64,000 nt of DNA from Candidatus Dojkabacteria bacterium (lineage in GTDB: Bacteria; Patescibacteria; Dojkabacteria; B142; JAFGFJ01). This document shows, in pieces, positions 1-9,949 of this stretch. Position numbers and translations under genes: made by a program. The notes beneath the pieces are model-generated. The model had not been told where the DNA came from, made no database searches, and saw nothing but the letters and a program-made list of their open reading frames with translations. The stretch lies in contig JAFGFJ010000010.1 in the NCBI GenBank assembly GCA_016931155.1, positions 1-64,000 on the forward strand. The letters run 5' to 3'. Numbering within the stretch: position 1 is the first letter of the stretch; every line of letters starts with the position of its first letter.

Positions 1-31
<31 letters not shown>

Positions 32-607
32 GAACCTTGCCGTCGATATGAACTCTTGGGCAAGACTAGCCTGTTATCCCCGGGGTAACTTTTATCCTTT
101 AAACAAAAGCGCTTCCACGCGCAACTTAAGGGTCACTATGTCCTGGTTTCCCAACTGCTCGACCTGTATGTCTCACAGTAAAGCCGACTTATGCCATTAT
201 ACTCTACAGCTGATTTCCATCCAGCTTGAGTCGACCTTTGAAATCTTACGGTACCTTTTAGTAAGAGACCGCCCCAGTCAAACTGCCTACCTGACACTGT
301 CTCGTCCCGCGATAAGCGGGAACGGTTAGAAATAAAACAAGTATTGGGAGGTGTTACATTGTTGACTCCACGAAAGCTTGCGCCTCCGCTTCAAAGTCTC
401 CCTCCTACGCTCTACAACGCAAACTTTATTTCAATATCAAGCTGCAGTAAAGCTCCCGGGGTCTTTTTGTCCTGGTACGTGTAGGCCGCATCTTCACAGC
501 CATTTCAATATTCGCCGAGCCCCCTGTTGAGACAGCATCCAACTCGTTACGCCGTTCGTGCGGGACGCCTATTAAGCGCCGAGGAACTTCGCTACCTTAG
601 GACCGTT

Positions 608-1295
608 CAATTGTGTTACCTTCGTATTGAAGGGATAGACATTTCTGCCTATCTCTGTATGTCGCCATACAGTTCGGACTATATCATTCCCGATTAATTA
701 TTACTAAGTCTCGCAGTGCTCGACAAGTAAAACTAATTCAGGATTTGGCGTGTAGTCTCTGAGGATTTTCCTAATGTTTCAAGAACTGGATAAAGAATAA
801 CAATTCTTCTAAATACACTAAAAGCTTCTTTCTTCTTCGTTCTTAATCGGAATTTACTAAAGAATGGAATGACGCTTTCGTTTAAATCACGAAGGTTTGT
901 AACCTCGTAATAGAAAACACCATCAAGCCTTTTCCTTATAGCTCCACAATTAAGAACTGATCTTATCCACAATAATATACTCTCTTCTTTCTGAGTAATT
1001 ATAAAGCTTGCAGTAATTTTGACGCCGTGAAGGTAATCATGTCTCATTTTAAATGAGATATTAAAACTACCCTCTCCATCAGAAAAACCTGCAATATAGC
1101 TACCAGTTTCTTGAGAGATACTATCTATCTTGTTCAATAGGAATCTTTCCTGCTGATTGTCCGCACTTTAACATTTTCACTTGAATTGAAACAATGTATT
1201 CCAATACAAGTAGTTAAAGATTCTCGGAGTTTCCAGCATTTAGCCAAATTTTACAACTACCTTGGTCCTTCCGCTTTCGCAGAATTCTTTAGTTG
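608..1295 (-). mobile_element. Group I intron in 23S rRNA (insertion after E. coli U1917)
   Basis: The exon reads GTAACTAT (1303-1296) and resumes at AACGGTCC (607-600), giving a 688-nt intron after U1917 in helix 69. Seen in sequence: the 5' exon ends in U and the intron ends in G (608). An internal guide GTAGTT (1260-1255) pairs with exon AACTAT, leaving the U-G wobble at the splice site. A P7-type strand GATATAGTCC lies in 672-690, its partner AGACT near 711-704, and a conserved P4-P6 block AATCAGCAGGAAAG near 1160-1147. The endonuclease ORF sits between the last two, in the P6 loop. L1917 introns are known from Coxiella and organelles, and 23S introns are common in CPR. Confidence 0.93.
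733..1137 (-). CDS. LAGLIDADG homing endonuclease encoded in the 23S intron
   Basis: A 134-residue protein with a single LAGLIDADG-type motif near the N-terminus (YIAGFSDGEGSF, about residues 14-25). This is the single-motif class that acts as a homodimer, like I-CreI. The acidic residue before GSF is the expected metal ligand. The start is TTG, with GGAAAG just upstream inside the intron core, so the ribosome-binding region overlaps the conserved P4-P6 segment. It probably cleaves intronless 23S genes around helix 69 and spreads the intron. The frame is intact, which suggests the element is active or was active recently. The family is clear; cleavage specificity is inferred from the insertion site. 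Confidence 0.92.
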   Translation of the reverse strand: MNKIDSISQETGSYIAGFSDGEGSFNISFKMRHDYLHGVKITASFIITQKEESILLWIRSVLNCGAIRKRLDGVFYYEVTNLRDLNESVIPFFSKFRLRTKKKEAFSVFRRIVILYPVLETLGKSSETTRQILN

Positions 1296-1694
1296 ATAGT
1301 TACAGCCGCCATTGACTAGGACTTAAGTCACCAGCTTTGCCCGAAGGCTAACCAGCTTCTGTGATCTTCTAGCATTGGGCAGGCGTCAGCACCTATACAT
1401 CAGCTTACGCTTTGGCAGGTGCCTGTGTTTTTGGTAAACAGTCGATTGAATCTCTTCTTTGCCCCCTAATCCCGACAAGTCGGAACCAGGGCCCCCTTCT
1501 TCCAAAGTTACGGGGTGAGTTTGCCGAATTCCTTAACAAGGGATGACTCGATCACCTTGGTATACTCTACCAATCTACCTGTGTCGGTTTGCGGTACGGT
1601 CATCAATAGTTCTCCTATAGAGGATTTTCTGGTAAAAAGAATAGATGGAATAACCTCTGCTTGCGCTTTGGCTTTTCATCACAACTCGTTTGTA

Positions 1695-1710
1695 TCCCGA
1701 CAAGTCGGGA
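1695..1710 (-). repeat. Palindrome TCCCGACAAGTCGGGA in a 23S hairpin tip
   Basis: Perfect 16-nt palindrome at the tip of a variable 23S helix. The identical sequence occurs in the 16S-23S spacer (3651-3666). Variants occur at 1470, 1931, 2507 and 5893 (see findings). Confidence 0.7.
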
Positions 1711-2681
1711 AGCACCTGAGCGGATTTGCCTACTCAAGCTAACTTATTGCTTGAACTCTGACCTATCAAAGCTCCAACATCTCCTTCTCAGTCCCCCCTT
1801 AAGTAAAACGAACTATTAACGGTTGCCGAATATTAACGGCATGTCCATCACCTACGCTTTTCAGCCTCGGCTAAGGACCGACTAACCCTTGGACGATTAA
1901 CGTAGCCAAGGAAACCTCAGATTTTCGGTGTCCCGATTTTTCATCGGGATTGCGCTACTCATGTCTGCATTCTTACTTCTATCCACTCCATCCTGACTTA
2001 CATCAGAACTTCACTGTAGATAGAAAACTCCTCTACCCCTTACTAAAGGATTGCTCCAATAGTAAAGCCACAGTTTCGGTAGTATGCTTGAGCCCCGTTA
2101 CATTATCAGTGCAAAATCTCTTGACCAGTGAGCTGTTACGCACTCTTTAAAGGATGGCTGCCTCTGAGCAAACCTCCTGGCTGTCAGTGAGACTTCACTT
2201 CTTTTGCCACTTAGCATACATTAGGGACCTTAACAGATGGTGCGGGCTGTTTCCCATTCGACTAACGGAACTTAGCTCCCATAGTCTAACTCCCGAGATA
2301 AAACTCATGGCATTCGGAGTTTGAAAGAATGCAGTATCCCTTACGGAACCTGCGATCCAATCAGTGCTCTACCTCCATGAGGAAACTCTCGAGGCCAACC
2401 CAAAAGTTGTTTCGAGGAGAACCAGCTATTACCGTGTTCGTTTGGCGTGTCACCGCTAACCACAGATCATCCGATACTTTTGCAGCAGTAAACGGTTCGG
2501 TCCTCCTCCCGACTTTCGTCGGGATTCAACCTGTCCATGGTTAGATCACACGGTTTCGGGTCTTTTGCCAAATATCTTTGACGCCCTTTCAGACTCGCTT
2601 TCGCTGCGGCTACACTGCAGAACAGCTTAACCGACAATTGACAAAAACTCGCAGACTCATTCTTCAATAGGCACGCCGTCA

Positions 2682-2739
2682 TCCCGATATATATGTTCTC
2701 GCCAAATTCTAATGAGGCGTTAGAACATATATATCGGGA
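2682..2739 (-). repeat. Extended helix 25 of 23S rRNA with 18-bp inverted repeat
   Basis: Arms 2682-2699 and 2722-2739 are perfect inverted repeats of 18 bp, rich in AT and starting with TCCCGATAT, around a 22-nt loop. The flanks match the bases of E. coli helix 25 (about 535-560), a known site of intervening sequences in other bacteria. It could be a stable expansion or be cut out by an RNase III-like enzyme; sequence alone does not say. Confidence 0.75.
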
Positions 2740-3650
2740 CTCCGACTGCTTGTAGGTATATGGTTTCAGGTACTATTTCACTCCGCTAACAGCGGTTCTT
2801 TTCACCTTTCCCTCTCGGTACTTGTTCACTATCGGTCACAGAAAGTATTTAGCCTTACCGGGTGGTTCCGGCAGATTCCTACGGAATTTCTCCTAGACCG
2901 TAGTACTCAGGTGTGCAACTAACGAGAGTTACTCTTTTCGTGTACAGGACTATTACCTCCTTTGGTCGTGCTTTCCAACACTATTCCACTAAAAGTAACT
3001 TTTGTAACTCGTTTCTGCAATTCACAGTTTGCAATCGTTACATCCTACAACACCACACTGTAACCATCCCTGTGAGGACGGGTCGGTAACCTCTTCCGCA
3101 AAGCAGATTTGGTATCTCCCCCTACCTGTGTGGTTTGGGCTGTTCCCTTTTCGCTCGCCACTACTTAGGGAATTTTATCCAGACATCTCCCCTAAAACTC
3201 ACAAGTGAGTAATTAGAGGATAAATCTGGAATTCTTCGTCTTCTTTTCGTCCGGTTACTGAGATGTTTCACTTCGCCGGCTTCCTTCCTATATGGCTATG
3301 TATTCACCATATGGTTACTGGACTTAACTCCAGCAGGGTTTCCCCATTCGGAAATCTACGAGTAATAATGCTTGTTTGCCAGCTCCTCGTAGCTTATCGC
3401 AGGCTACAACGTCCTTCATCAGCTTTCTGTGCCAAGGCATCCACCATATACCCTTTCGCGCTTTCGAATCTATACATCGTACATTTGTACTTACGTACAG
3501 AACAAAAATAAACCCAAGGTCAAAAATAAATTTTTGACCTTATCTTTCTATTCAGTTATCAAAGAACATTTAATCTGTAAAAGATCAAGCTCTGAAAATT
3601 AAATACATATGCAGTAATAATTTCCAGAACAAATCTTTTATAGGAACTGA

Positions 3651-3666
3651 TCCCGACAAGTCGGGA
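3651..3666. repeat. Palindrome TCCCGACAAGTCGGGA in the 16S-23S spacer
   Basis: Perfect 16-nt palindrome in the spacer between tRNA-Ala and 23S, identical to the one inside 23S at 1695-1710. Confidence 0.7.
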
Positions 3667-3670
3667 TCCT

Positions 3671-3709
3671 ACATCTTGTCTCTACTTACTACGTTCGCAG
3701 ACAAGATGT
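3671..3709 (-). repeat. Spacer hairpin next to tRNA-Ala
   Basis: Inverted repeat ACATCTTGTCT / AGACAAGATGT (3671-3681 and 3699-3709) with a loop of about 17 nt. It abuts the 3' end of tRNA-Ala. It is a probable rRNA-processing stem; it has no T run, so it is not read as a terminator. Confidence 0.5.
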
Positions 3710-3782
3710 GGAGCTGGCGAGAGTCGAACTCGCGGTCTCTTCATTGCAAATGAAGCGCATTAACCAGCTGTGCTACAGCCCC
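3709..3782 (-). tRNA. tRNA-Ala (anticodon TGC)
   Basis: Full cloverleaf: acceptor GGGGCTG pairs with CAGCTCC, discriminator A, and the anticodon loop holds TGC. The CCA end is not encoded. It lies in the 16S-23S spacer, 3' of tRNA-Ile, as in many bacteria. Confidence 0.96.
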
Positions 3783-3809
3783 GATAAATAAAGTCCGTCC
3801 ATCTAATAG

Positions 3810-3883
3810 TGGGCGATCTTAGAATCGAACTAAGGACCTCTGTCTTATCAGGACAGCGCTCTAACCGTCTGAGCTAATCGCCC
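3810..3883 (-). tRNA. tRNA-Ile (anticodon GAT)
   Basis: Full cloverleaf with acceptor GGGCGAT / ATCGCCC, discriminator A and anticodon GAT. No encoded CCA. Together with tRNA-Ala it forms the classic Ile-Ala pair of an rRNA spacer. Confidence 0.96.
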
Positions 3884-3908
3884 CAAGCTTGAGAGCCCCT
3901 CGCTAAAT

Positions 3909-3921
3909 TTTAAAGAGCAAC
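3909..3921 (-). promoter_or_regulatory. boxA-like antitermination site in the rRNA spacer
   Basis: On the minus strand TTGCTCTTTAAAA lies between 16S and tRNA-Ile, close to the boxA consensus TGCTCTTTAACA that recruits NusB-S10. Confidence 0.55.
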
Positions 3922-4019
3922 TCTTTGAACAACCTAAAAAGTGATAGGGAGCCTAATAAATTCCCATTTACCCAAAACGTCCCCCGAATCTCAAAAGAGT
4001 TCAGGAGGGATGCTCCTTA

Positions 4020-5548
<1,529 letters not shown>

Positions 5549-5772
5549 ACATCAAACTTCGGACAAGCCGAAATTCGAAGACCTTACCACACCTGGCAAG
5601 GATTTAAGAGAGTCTAAATTTACTATAAAAGTAAGCTCAGACTAAAAAATCATTATCCGATAGTTGAGAACTATCTTATTTTAATAGTCATAAAGACTAT
5701 TTTAAAGGAATTTACTTAGGTTACGTTTCGACTCAGCCGAAGCTTTGTCGATAACCCTATCACTTTTTAGAT

Positions 5773-5783
5773 TGTCAAAGAGC
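5773..5783 (-). promoter_or_regulatory. boxA of the rRNA leader
   Basis: GCTCTTTGACA on the minus strand, 225 nt before 16S, fits the boxA motif of bacterial rRNA leaders. Confidence 0.6.
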
Positions 5784-5840
5784 TTATAGGTAAGTCTTGC
5801 AGGCTTATTTATAAACTCTCTAAGACAGTAATACTTTATA

Positions 5841-5868
5841 AGTATAATCAGATCTGACTTGTGGACAA
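5841..5868 (-). promoter_or_regulatory. Putative rRNA operon promoter
   Basis: Minus-strand -35 TTGTCC (5868-5863), 16-nt spacer and -10 TATACT (5846-5841), directly after the terminator of the upstream gene and before boxA and 16S. The region 5549-5840 otherwise holds only the leader; I see no gene in it. Confidence 0.55.
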
Positions 5869-5890
5869 AAAAAGAGACCCCAAGGTCTCC
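5867..5890 (-). terminator. Intrinsic terminator upstream of the rRNA operon
   Basis: Hairpin GAGACC / GGTCTC with a short loop followed by seven T on the minus strand. It probably ends the transcript of the gene at 6013-6426 before the rRNA promoter begins. Confidence 0.75.
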
Positions 5891-5892
5891 TT

Positions 5893-5908
5893 TCCCGATA
5901 TGTCGGGA
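5893..5908. repeat. Palindrome TCCCGATATGTCGGGA upstream of 16S
   Basis: Perfect palindrome of the same type as those in 23S and the rRNA spacer, directly 5' of the terminator hairpin. Confidence 0.6.
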
Positions 5909-6012
5909 TGGTAAGTACCTAGGCAACTACTCTAAATTTAACTGTGCAATTCGCTTCATAAGCAAGGAGATTCTACCAAAAAATGAATGAACAAGTCAAA
6001 AGAAAATTTAAT

Positions 6013-6426
6013 TTATTGTTCAGGAGAATGGCCTCCTTCATAATACGACTTAATTGGTTCATCAGTTCTTTCGGTAGAATAAACAGATTTCCTGAAACCA
6101 TTATTTGTAAGGCAATGTATTTCAAAACCCATCGACCAATATCTACCCGATGCATCAGTTCCAACTCTAGACTCGAATACGCACATGCCAAATTCACCAT
6201 CTTTAGGATAATAAAATAATCTCGAACCTGAACTAACCAATGAACTTTCAGATCTATATCTTTCTGTAGCTGAAACTGAATTTTCAAATGGATTTACAAC
6301 TGCCCTTAATTCTACATTGCCATATATACCCTTCCCACCAACAACAAGCTCAGATTCTCTCGTTTTCTCGCTTATTTCCTTTCTAGGGTTAAGGGAGACC
6401 ACAATAATTAGTCCCACCAGACCCAA
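6013..6426 (-). CDS. Hypothetical protein with N-terminal membrane anchor
   Basis: 137 residues, no family recognised. A hydrophobic segment (GLVGLIIVVSL) at the very start suggests a membrane anchor, followed by a polar domain rich in Ser, Tyr and Gly with two Cys. The only usual start codon is TTG at 6426. The frame stays open upstream and would add a basic stretch (KKRVTLQSLL) that would make a better N-terminus but has no ATG, GTG or TTG. The promoter TTGACA-17-TATATA (6494-6466) puts the mRNA start within about 35 nt of the TTG. A terminator follows at 5867-5890. It is likely a single-gene unit; I cannot name a function. Confidence 0.6.
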   Translation of the reverse strand: MGLVGLIIVVSLNPRKEISEKTRESELVVGGKGIYGNVELRAVVNPFENSVSATERYRSESSLVSSGSRLFYYPKDGEFGMCVFESRVGTDASGRYWSMGFEIHCLTNNGFRKSVYSTERTDEPIKSYYEGGHSPEQ

Positions 6427-6465
6427 TAATGATTGTAGTGTTACTCTCTTCTTCGTTATATTATA

Positions 6466-6494
6466 TATATATCATTTGACAACGTTTTTGTCAA
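6466..6494 (-). promoter_or_regulatory. Promoter of the 6013-6426 gene
   Basis: Minus-strand -35 TTGACA (6494-6489), 17-nt spacer, -10 TATATA (6471-6466). It starts directly behind the terminator of the upstream gene. Confidence 0.6.
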
Positions 6495-6495
6495 C

Positions 6496-6520
6496 AAAAA
6501 AGGGGACGTTTCCGTCCCCT
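6496..6520 (-). terminator. Terminator of the DUF4870-like gene
   Basis: Minus-strand hairpin GGGGACG / CGTCCCC with a four-base loop and six T. It lies 20 nt after the stop of the gene at 6543-6884. Confidence 0.85.
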
Positions 6521-6542
6521 TCCAAATTCAGATTAACCGCCT

Positions 6543-6884
6543 TTACTTAACCATCTTTCCGATAACTGGAACCACCCACTTCTCCCCCTGGTTCGCCTTT
6601 ACTGCACCCATTATTCTTACAACAATATCAAGAATTGCCCACACCCCAATCAAACACCAGAAAAGAAATCCGATAAGTATGAATGAAAGAATGAACGCCA
6701 ATACATTTCCTCCTACATATACAATCACTGAAGCAATTCCCCAGTAAAGGGACTGCTTTGCATGATGCTTTAAAAATTCATCTGCATCATTCATCCAGAT
6801 TAAACTGGTAATCGGAGCAAAGATCCAAGCAAGAATCGCATTTGTCTTATTGTTCGAACTTGGATTCACAGCTGTAGTCGCCAT
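6543..6884 (-). CDS. DUF4870-type small membrane protein
   Basis: 113 residues with a soluble N-terminus and two to three hydrophobic segments. The stretch LAWIFAPITSLIWM, then a conserved H-x-x-Q (HHAKQSLYW), then long hydrophobic segments is the DUF4870 layout. The ATG start is followed by a short polar Asn/Ser/Thr tract. There is no Shine-Dalgarno sequence. It has its own terminator (6496-6520), so it is probably monocistronic. Function of the family is unknown; it is an inner-membrane protein. Confidence 0.8.
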   Translation of the reverse strand: MATTAVNPSSNNKTNAILAWIFAPITSLIWMNDADEFLKHHAKQSLYWGIASVIVYVGGNVLAFILSFILIGFLFWCLIGVWAILDIVVRIMGAVKANQGEKWVVPVIGKMVK

Positions 6885-7161
6885 AATTAAACAAATAATA
6901 AATTAAAAATAAGTAATTTCAACCGGATGAGCAAAGTATATTACTAATACCCAAAGACGTCAACAAAAAAACAGAATACAACAACATGACATTTTACTTT
7001 GGGTTAACACAAAAAAAGTACCACCAATTTCAGTATCATCTAAGAATCAGAAAAGACTCAAAAAACAAGAATGTATATTTTGAGCGTTCACAAAATCAGA
7101 GTGACCAGCCAAACCACAAGACTTTACAAAGAAAAAATTCAGGAACAGCATGAAAAAGAAT

Positions 7162-8949
7162 TTATTTTTTTTGAAGTTGAAAAAGCTTTTTCAACTCTTC
7201 TGCAGTTGTCGCCTGTCTGACCTCTTTATCCCTGCCAAACACCTTCATTCTCGGAAATCTCAAAGAAAGTCCTCTCCCCTCTTTGTCCATAGCCGCCATG
7301 TGATTTTTACTTTTTGTGATCTCATCAGCATCGACCTCCACCACAACTTTAGGCTCGACCCACTCGTCAGGTTCAAGAAATTTTACTACCTTCACATTTT
7401 TGGGTTTTGCACTGATTTTTATCTTTTCCAGAACAGGTCTAATCTTTAAGAAATCCTCATCTTTTATTCCTGTTCCGAGTTTCGCCACGCTTTCAAATTC
7501 ATCTGTTTTACGATTATAAATCCCAAGAAGCAGGGCTCCAAATCCAAACTTTGCTCTTGTCCCTCGACCAAAATAATAACCAAGAACAACAGTATCAATT
7601 GTGTCTGCAATGTGAGATTTAGTAGTAAATTTCAATTTTATCCAATCAAAATTTCTTGTCCCCGGCTCGTAAATTGTTCCATGCTTTTTCGAAATAATCC
7701 CTTCGAGACCAAGATCAATATATTTAGCAAACCTTTCTGCAAGCTCTTTCTCGGTTTTTACAACCGGGCTGTCGGAAAAGTTCAGCTTTCCCGTTTTATC
7801 CTGCTTTAATATTTTTTCAAGCAAAGAAAGTCTTTTTTCTATTTTTTCCAACGTCATGTCTTTTCCATTCAAATAAAGAAGATCGAATGCCATTACCTTG
7901 ATTGGAATTTCTTCTACCTTCTCTTTTACTCCGTATTTTCTTCTTCTTGTGCTTGTCTCCTGAAACGGGAAAAACGTATCAGTATTTTCATCATATCCGA
8001 TCACTTCTGAGTCAATTACTAAAGAATCAACATTTATTGCGGCAACTGCATCTGCAACATCTGGAAACATATCAGTAAGACTTTCCATGTTTCGACTGAA
8101 AATTCTGACTGTTTGTTTTTCGATTTGTCCGTCAAAAAACCCGTTCTGTTCTTTTGCCTTCAAACTTATTTCAAAACCTTTCCTTAAAAAATGGATCTGC
8201 GCTCTCATCCCATCATATTTCGGCTGGATTATATGTTCACCAAGCCTTTCAAAGATACTTTTCACATTTTTTTCTCTCTCTACCAGTTTTGATGCTACAG
8301 GAAGCCCAACCTCAACATTGAAATCTTTTACCGATCCAACTCCTTTTTTTAGAATCTCCTCAGTAATTAAGCCGATATCGCTTCGTACACTATAAGCTCT
8401 CTCAATCAACTCTCTTTGAGACTTGTCTCCGGCGACTGCCCACGAAATCGCATCAAGAACAGTCTTGTCACTAAGACCGAGCCTGAGATTTCCGACAAGA
8501 ATTCTTGCTGCGAACTTTGCCTCCGTCTTATCAAGTTTTGAGAAAAGCTCCGCCACCCTCTTGATCTTTTCTTCTACACTTCCTTTCCCTCCCAAAAGAG
8601 CAACTTCATTTAGAAGAACGTGAACTTCTTTTACAGAAAGATTTTTGGTTTTTGTTTTAATTATTTGCTCAGCGACAAGACCCAGATCTCCAGTCTTTTC
8701 AAACAGGTCAGAAACTATTTTCTCGTCTCCTGCAAAACCCTTAAGCACCTTCTGCATAAGCTTTCCAGCAAAATTAAACTCAATCGGGATAAATCGTGGA
8801 ACAACACGTCCCTGCATTAAATACATTGCTTCCTTGATTTCGTCCTTTCCAAGAGACTTCAAAAGGTCTGCGAGAATTATAGTCATCTCGTTTCTTGAGG
8901 AGATCAATTCCAGCTTAGAAAAATAAATTGATAATTCTAAAAACTTCAT
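7162..8949 (-). CDS. ATP-dependent DNA ligase, archaeal/eukaryotic type
   Basis: 595 residues, the usual length for archaeal replicative ligases. Domain order is an N-terminal DNA-binding domain (about 1-220), a nucleotidyltransferase core with the catalytic Lys in QPKYDGMRAQIH (about residue 246), and a C-terminal OB-fold with a basic tail. Later motifs such as EGIISK and WIKLK are present. The enzyme seals nicks through an AMP intermediate using ATP rather than NAD. Most bacteria rely on NAD-dependent LigA, so this gene was probably acquired from archaea; similar ligases occur in several CPR groups. A TATAAT lies six bases before the ATG, suggesting a leaderless mRNA. It appears monocistronic. 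Confidence 0.95.
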   Translation of the reverse strand: MKFLELSIYFSKLELISSRNEMTIILADLLKSLGKDEIKEAMYLMQGRVVPRFIPIEFNFAGKLMQKVLKGFAGDEKIVSDLFEKTGDLGLVAEQIIKTKTKNLSVKEVHVLLNEVALLGGKGSVEEKIKRVAELFSKLDKTEAKFAARILVGNLRLGLSDKTVLDAISWAVAGDKSQRELIERAYSVRSDIGLITEEILKKGVGSVKDFNVEVGLPVASKLVEREKNVKSIFERLGEHIIQPKYDGMRAQIHFLRKGFEISLKAKEQNGFFDGQIEKQTVRIFSRNMESLTDMFPDVADAVAAINVDSLVIDSEVIGYDENTDTFFPFQETSTRRRKYGVKEKVEEIPIKVMAFDLLYLNGKDMTLEKIEKRLSLLEKILKQDKTGKLNFSDSPVVKTEKELAERFAKYIDLGLEGIISKKHGTIYEPGTRNFDWIKLKFTTKSHIADTIDTVVLGYYFGRGTRAKFGFGALLLGIYNRKTDEFESVAKLGTGIKDEDFLKIRPVLEKIKISAKPKNVKVVKFLEPDEWVEPKVVVEVDADEITKSKNHMAAMDKEGRGLSLRFPRMKVFGRDKEVRQATTAEELKKLFQLQKK

Positions 8950-8955
8950 AAAAAG

Positions 8956-8961
8956 ATTATA
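8956..8961 (-). promoter_or_regulatory. -10 box of the ligase gene, six bases before ATG
   Basis: TATAAT on the minus strand at 8961-8956, then CTTTTT and ATG at 8949. Transcription would begin at or beside the start codon. Confidence 0.55.
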
Positions 8962-9168
8962 CGAGAAAGGTAAATTTTTAAGTAGATACAGAAGTAAGTT
9001 ACTATTCGCTAAATTATCAGCGATATTCCAGAAATCTGATTTATTCTGCTTTCTCCTTTACATTATTAAAAAAAATAACAAGCCGATTTTTTTGTCAAAT
9101 AAAATATTAAACGATGGGATGCACTTTTCAAAGAAACAAAAAGTTGAACCGACAGATTTCTCTCAAAA

Positions 9169-9747
9169 TTATTGCAGTTTTTTGCCTAAAGCTTGGATTT
9201 TTTCCAAACACTTCTTTCGTCCTTCTCTATTTAAATGTTTCATTGATTCAATACAGGTAATTTTTATCGGTCTCACCCCACAGAACTCAAGAATTGATCT
9301 CTTTAATTGATTGATACTTGGTTGCCCAAAAGCAAAGAGATAAAAGAATCTTGGCTGATCGAGCGTTGTAATTATTCGTGCTGTTTTACCTTTTAAGAGT
9401 CCATCCCACCAAATGGAATTTTTTCTAAACTTATAGGTAAAACCTGGCAAAAAAAGCCTGTCTATAAAACCTTTCATAATTGCAGGGAATCCTCCCCACC
9501 AGACAGGATGCACCCAAACTAAATGATCCGCCCATTTAATTTTCTCCCATGCAGTCAAAAGATCCGGCTCCAATTTCGTTCTTTTTTGATAACCGAAATG
9601 CAGATTTGGATTAAATTTCAACTTTGCGATAACGATTTCCTTTATTTCCGCCTTAGCCTGTTTTGCTCCTTCTCTATAGGCTTTTGCAACTCCAAAATTG
9701 AAACTACTCTTGTTGGGATGCCCATTAATTATTAATACTTTTTTCAT
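9169..9747 (-). CDS. NAD(P)H-dependent oxidoreductase, flavodoxin-like fold
   Basis: 192 residues, matching the NQO1/MdaB/KefF family (FMN or FAD flavoproteins that reduce quinones by two electrons). The N-terminus VLIINGHPNKSSFN is the flavin-phosphate loop. WVHPVWWGGFPAIMKGFIDR is the family signature that packs on the isoalloxazine ring. It is cytosolic and probably handles quinone or electrophile stress, which is an inference from the family. The ATG start follows a short AT-rich leader. It stands alone between the ligase and the Fic gene. Confidence 0.93.
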   Translation of the reverse strand: MKKVLIINGHPNKSSFNFGVAKAYREGAKQAKAEIKEIVIAKLKFNPNLHFGYQKRTKLEPDLLTAWEKIKWADHLVWVHPVWWGGFPAIMKGFIDRLFLPGFTYKFRKNSIWWDGLLKGKTARIITTLDQPRFFYLFAFGQPSINQLKRSILEFCGVRPIKITCIESMKHLNREGRKKCLEKIQALGKKLQ

Positions 9748-9949
9748 AGTTGCTGTCTAAATTATTATCCTTTTTTTGAGGTTTTACTGACATTAAAGAT
9801 ATTAGCTTTTCCCTTGACAGTATTAAAGTATTAGCAATTTCGATTCCCAGCAAAAACCTGCAATTCAAATTATACTATTTCTAGAATCACTAATTTTCAT
9901 TCAGGAATATGCAATCAGTAGAATTCAAAAAATAATTGGGACAAAATGA

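Noticed and set aside
5973..6287. Overlapping frame on the minus strand in the 6013-6426 gene
   Set aside because: The 6013-6426 frame has the promoter, anchor helix and better composition; this one is a shadow.
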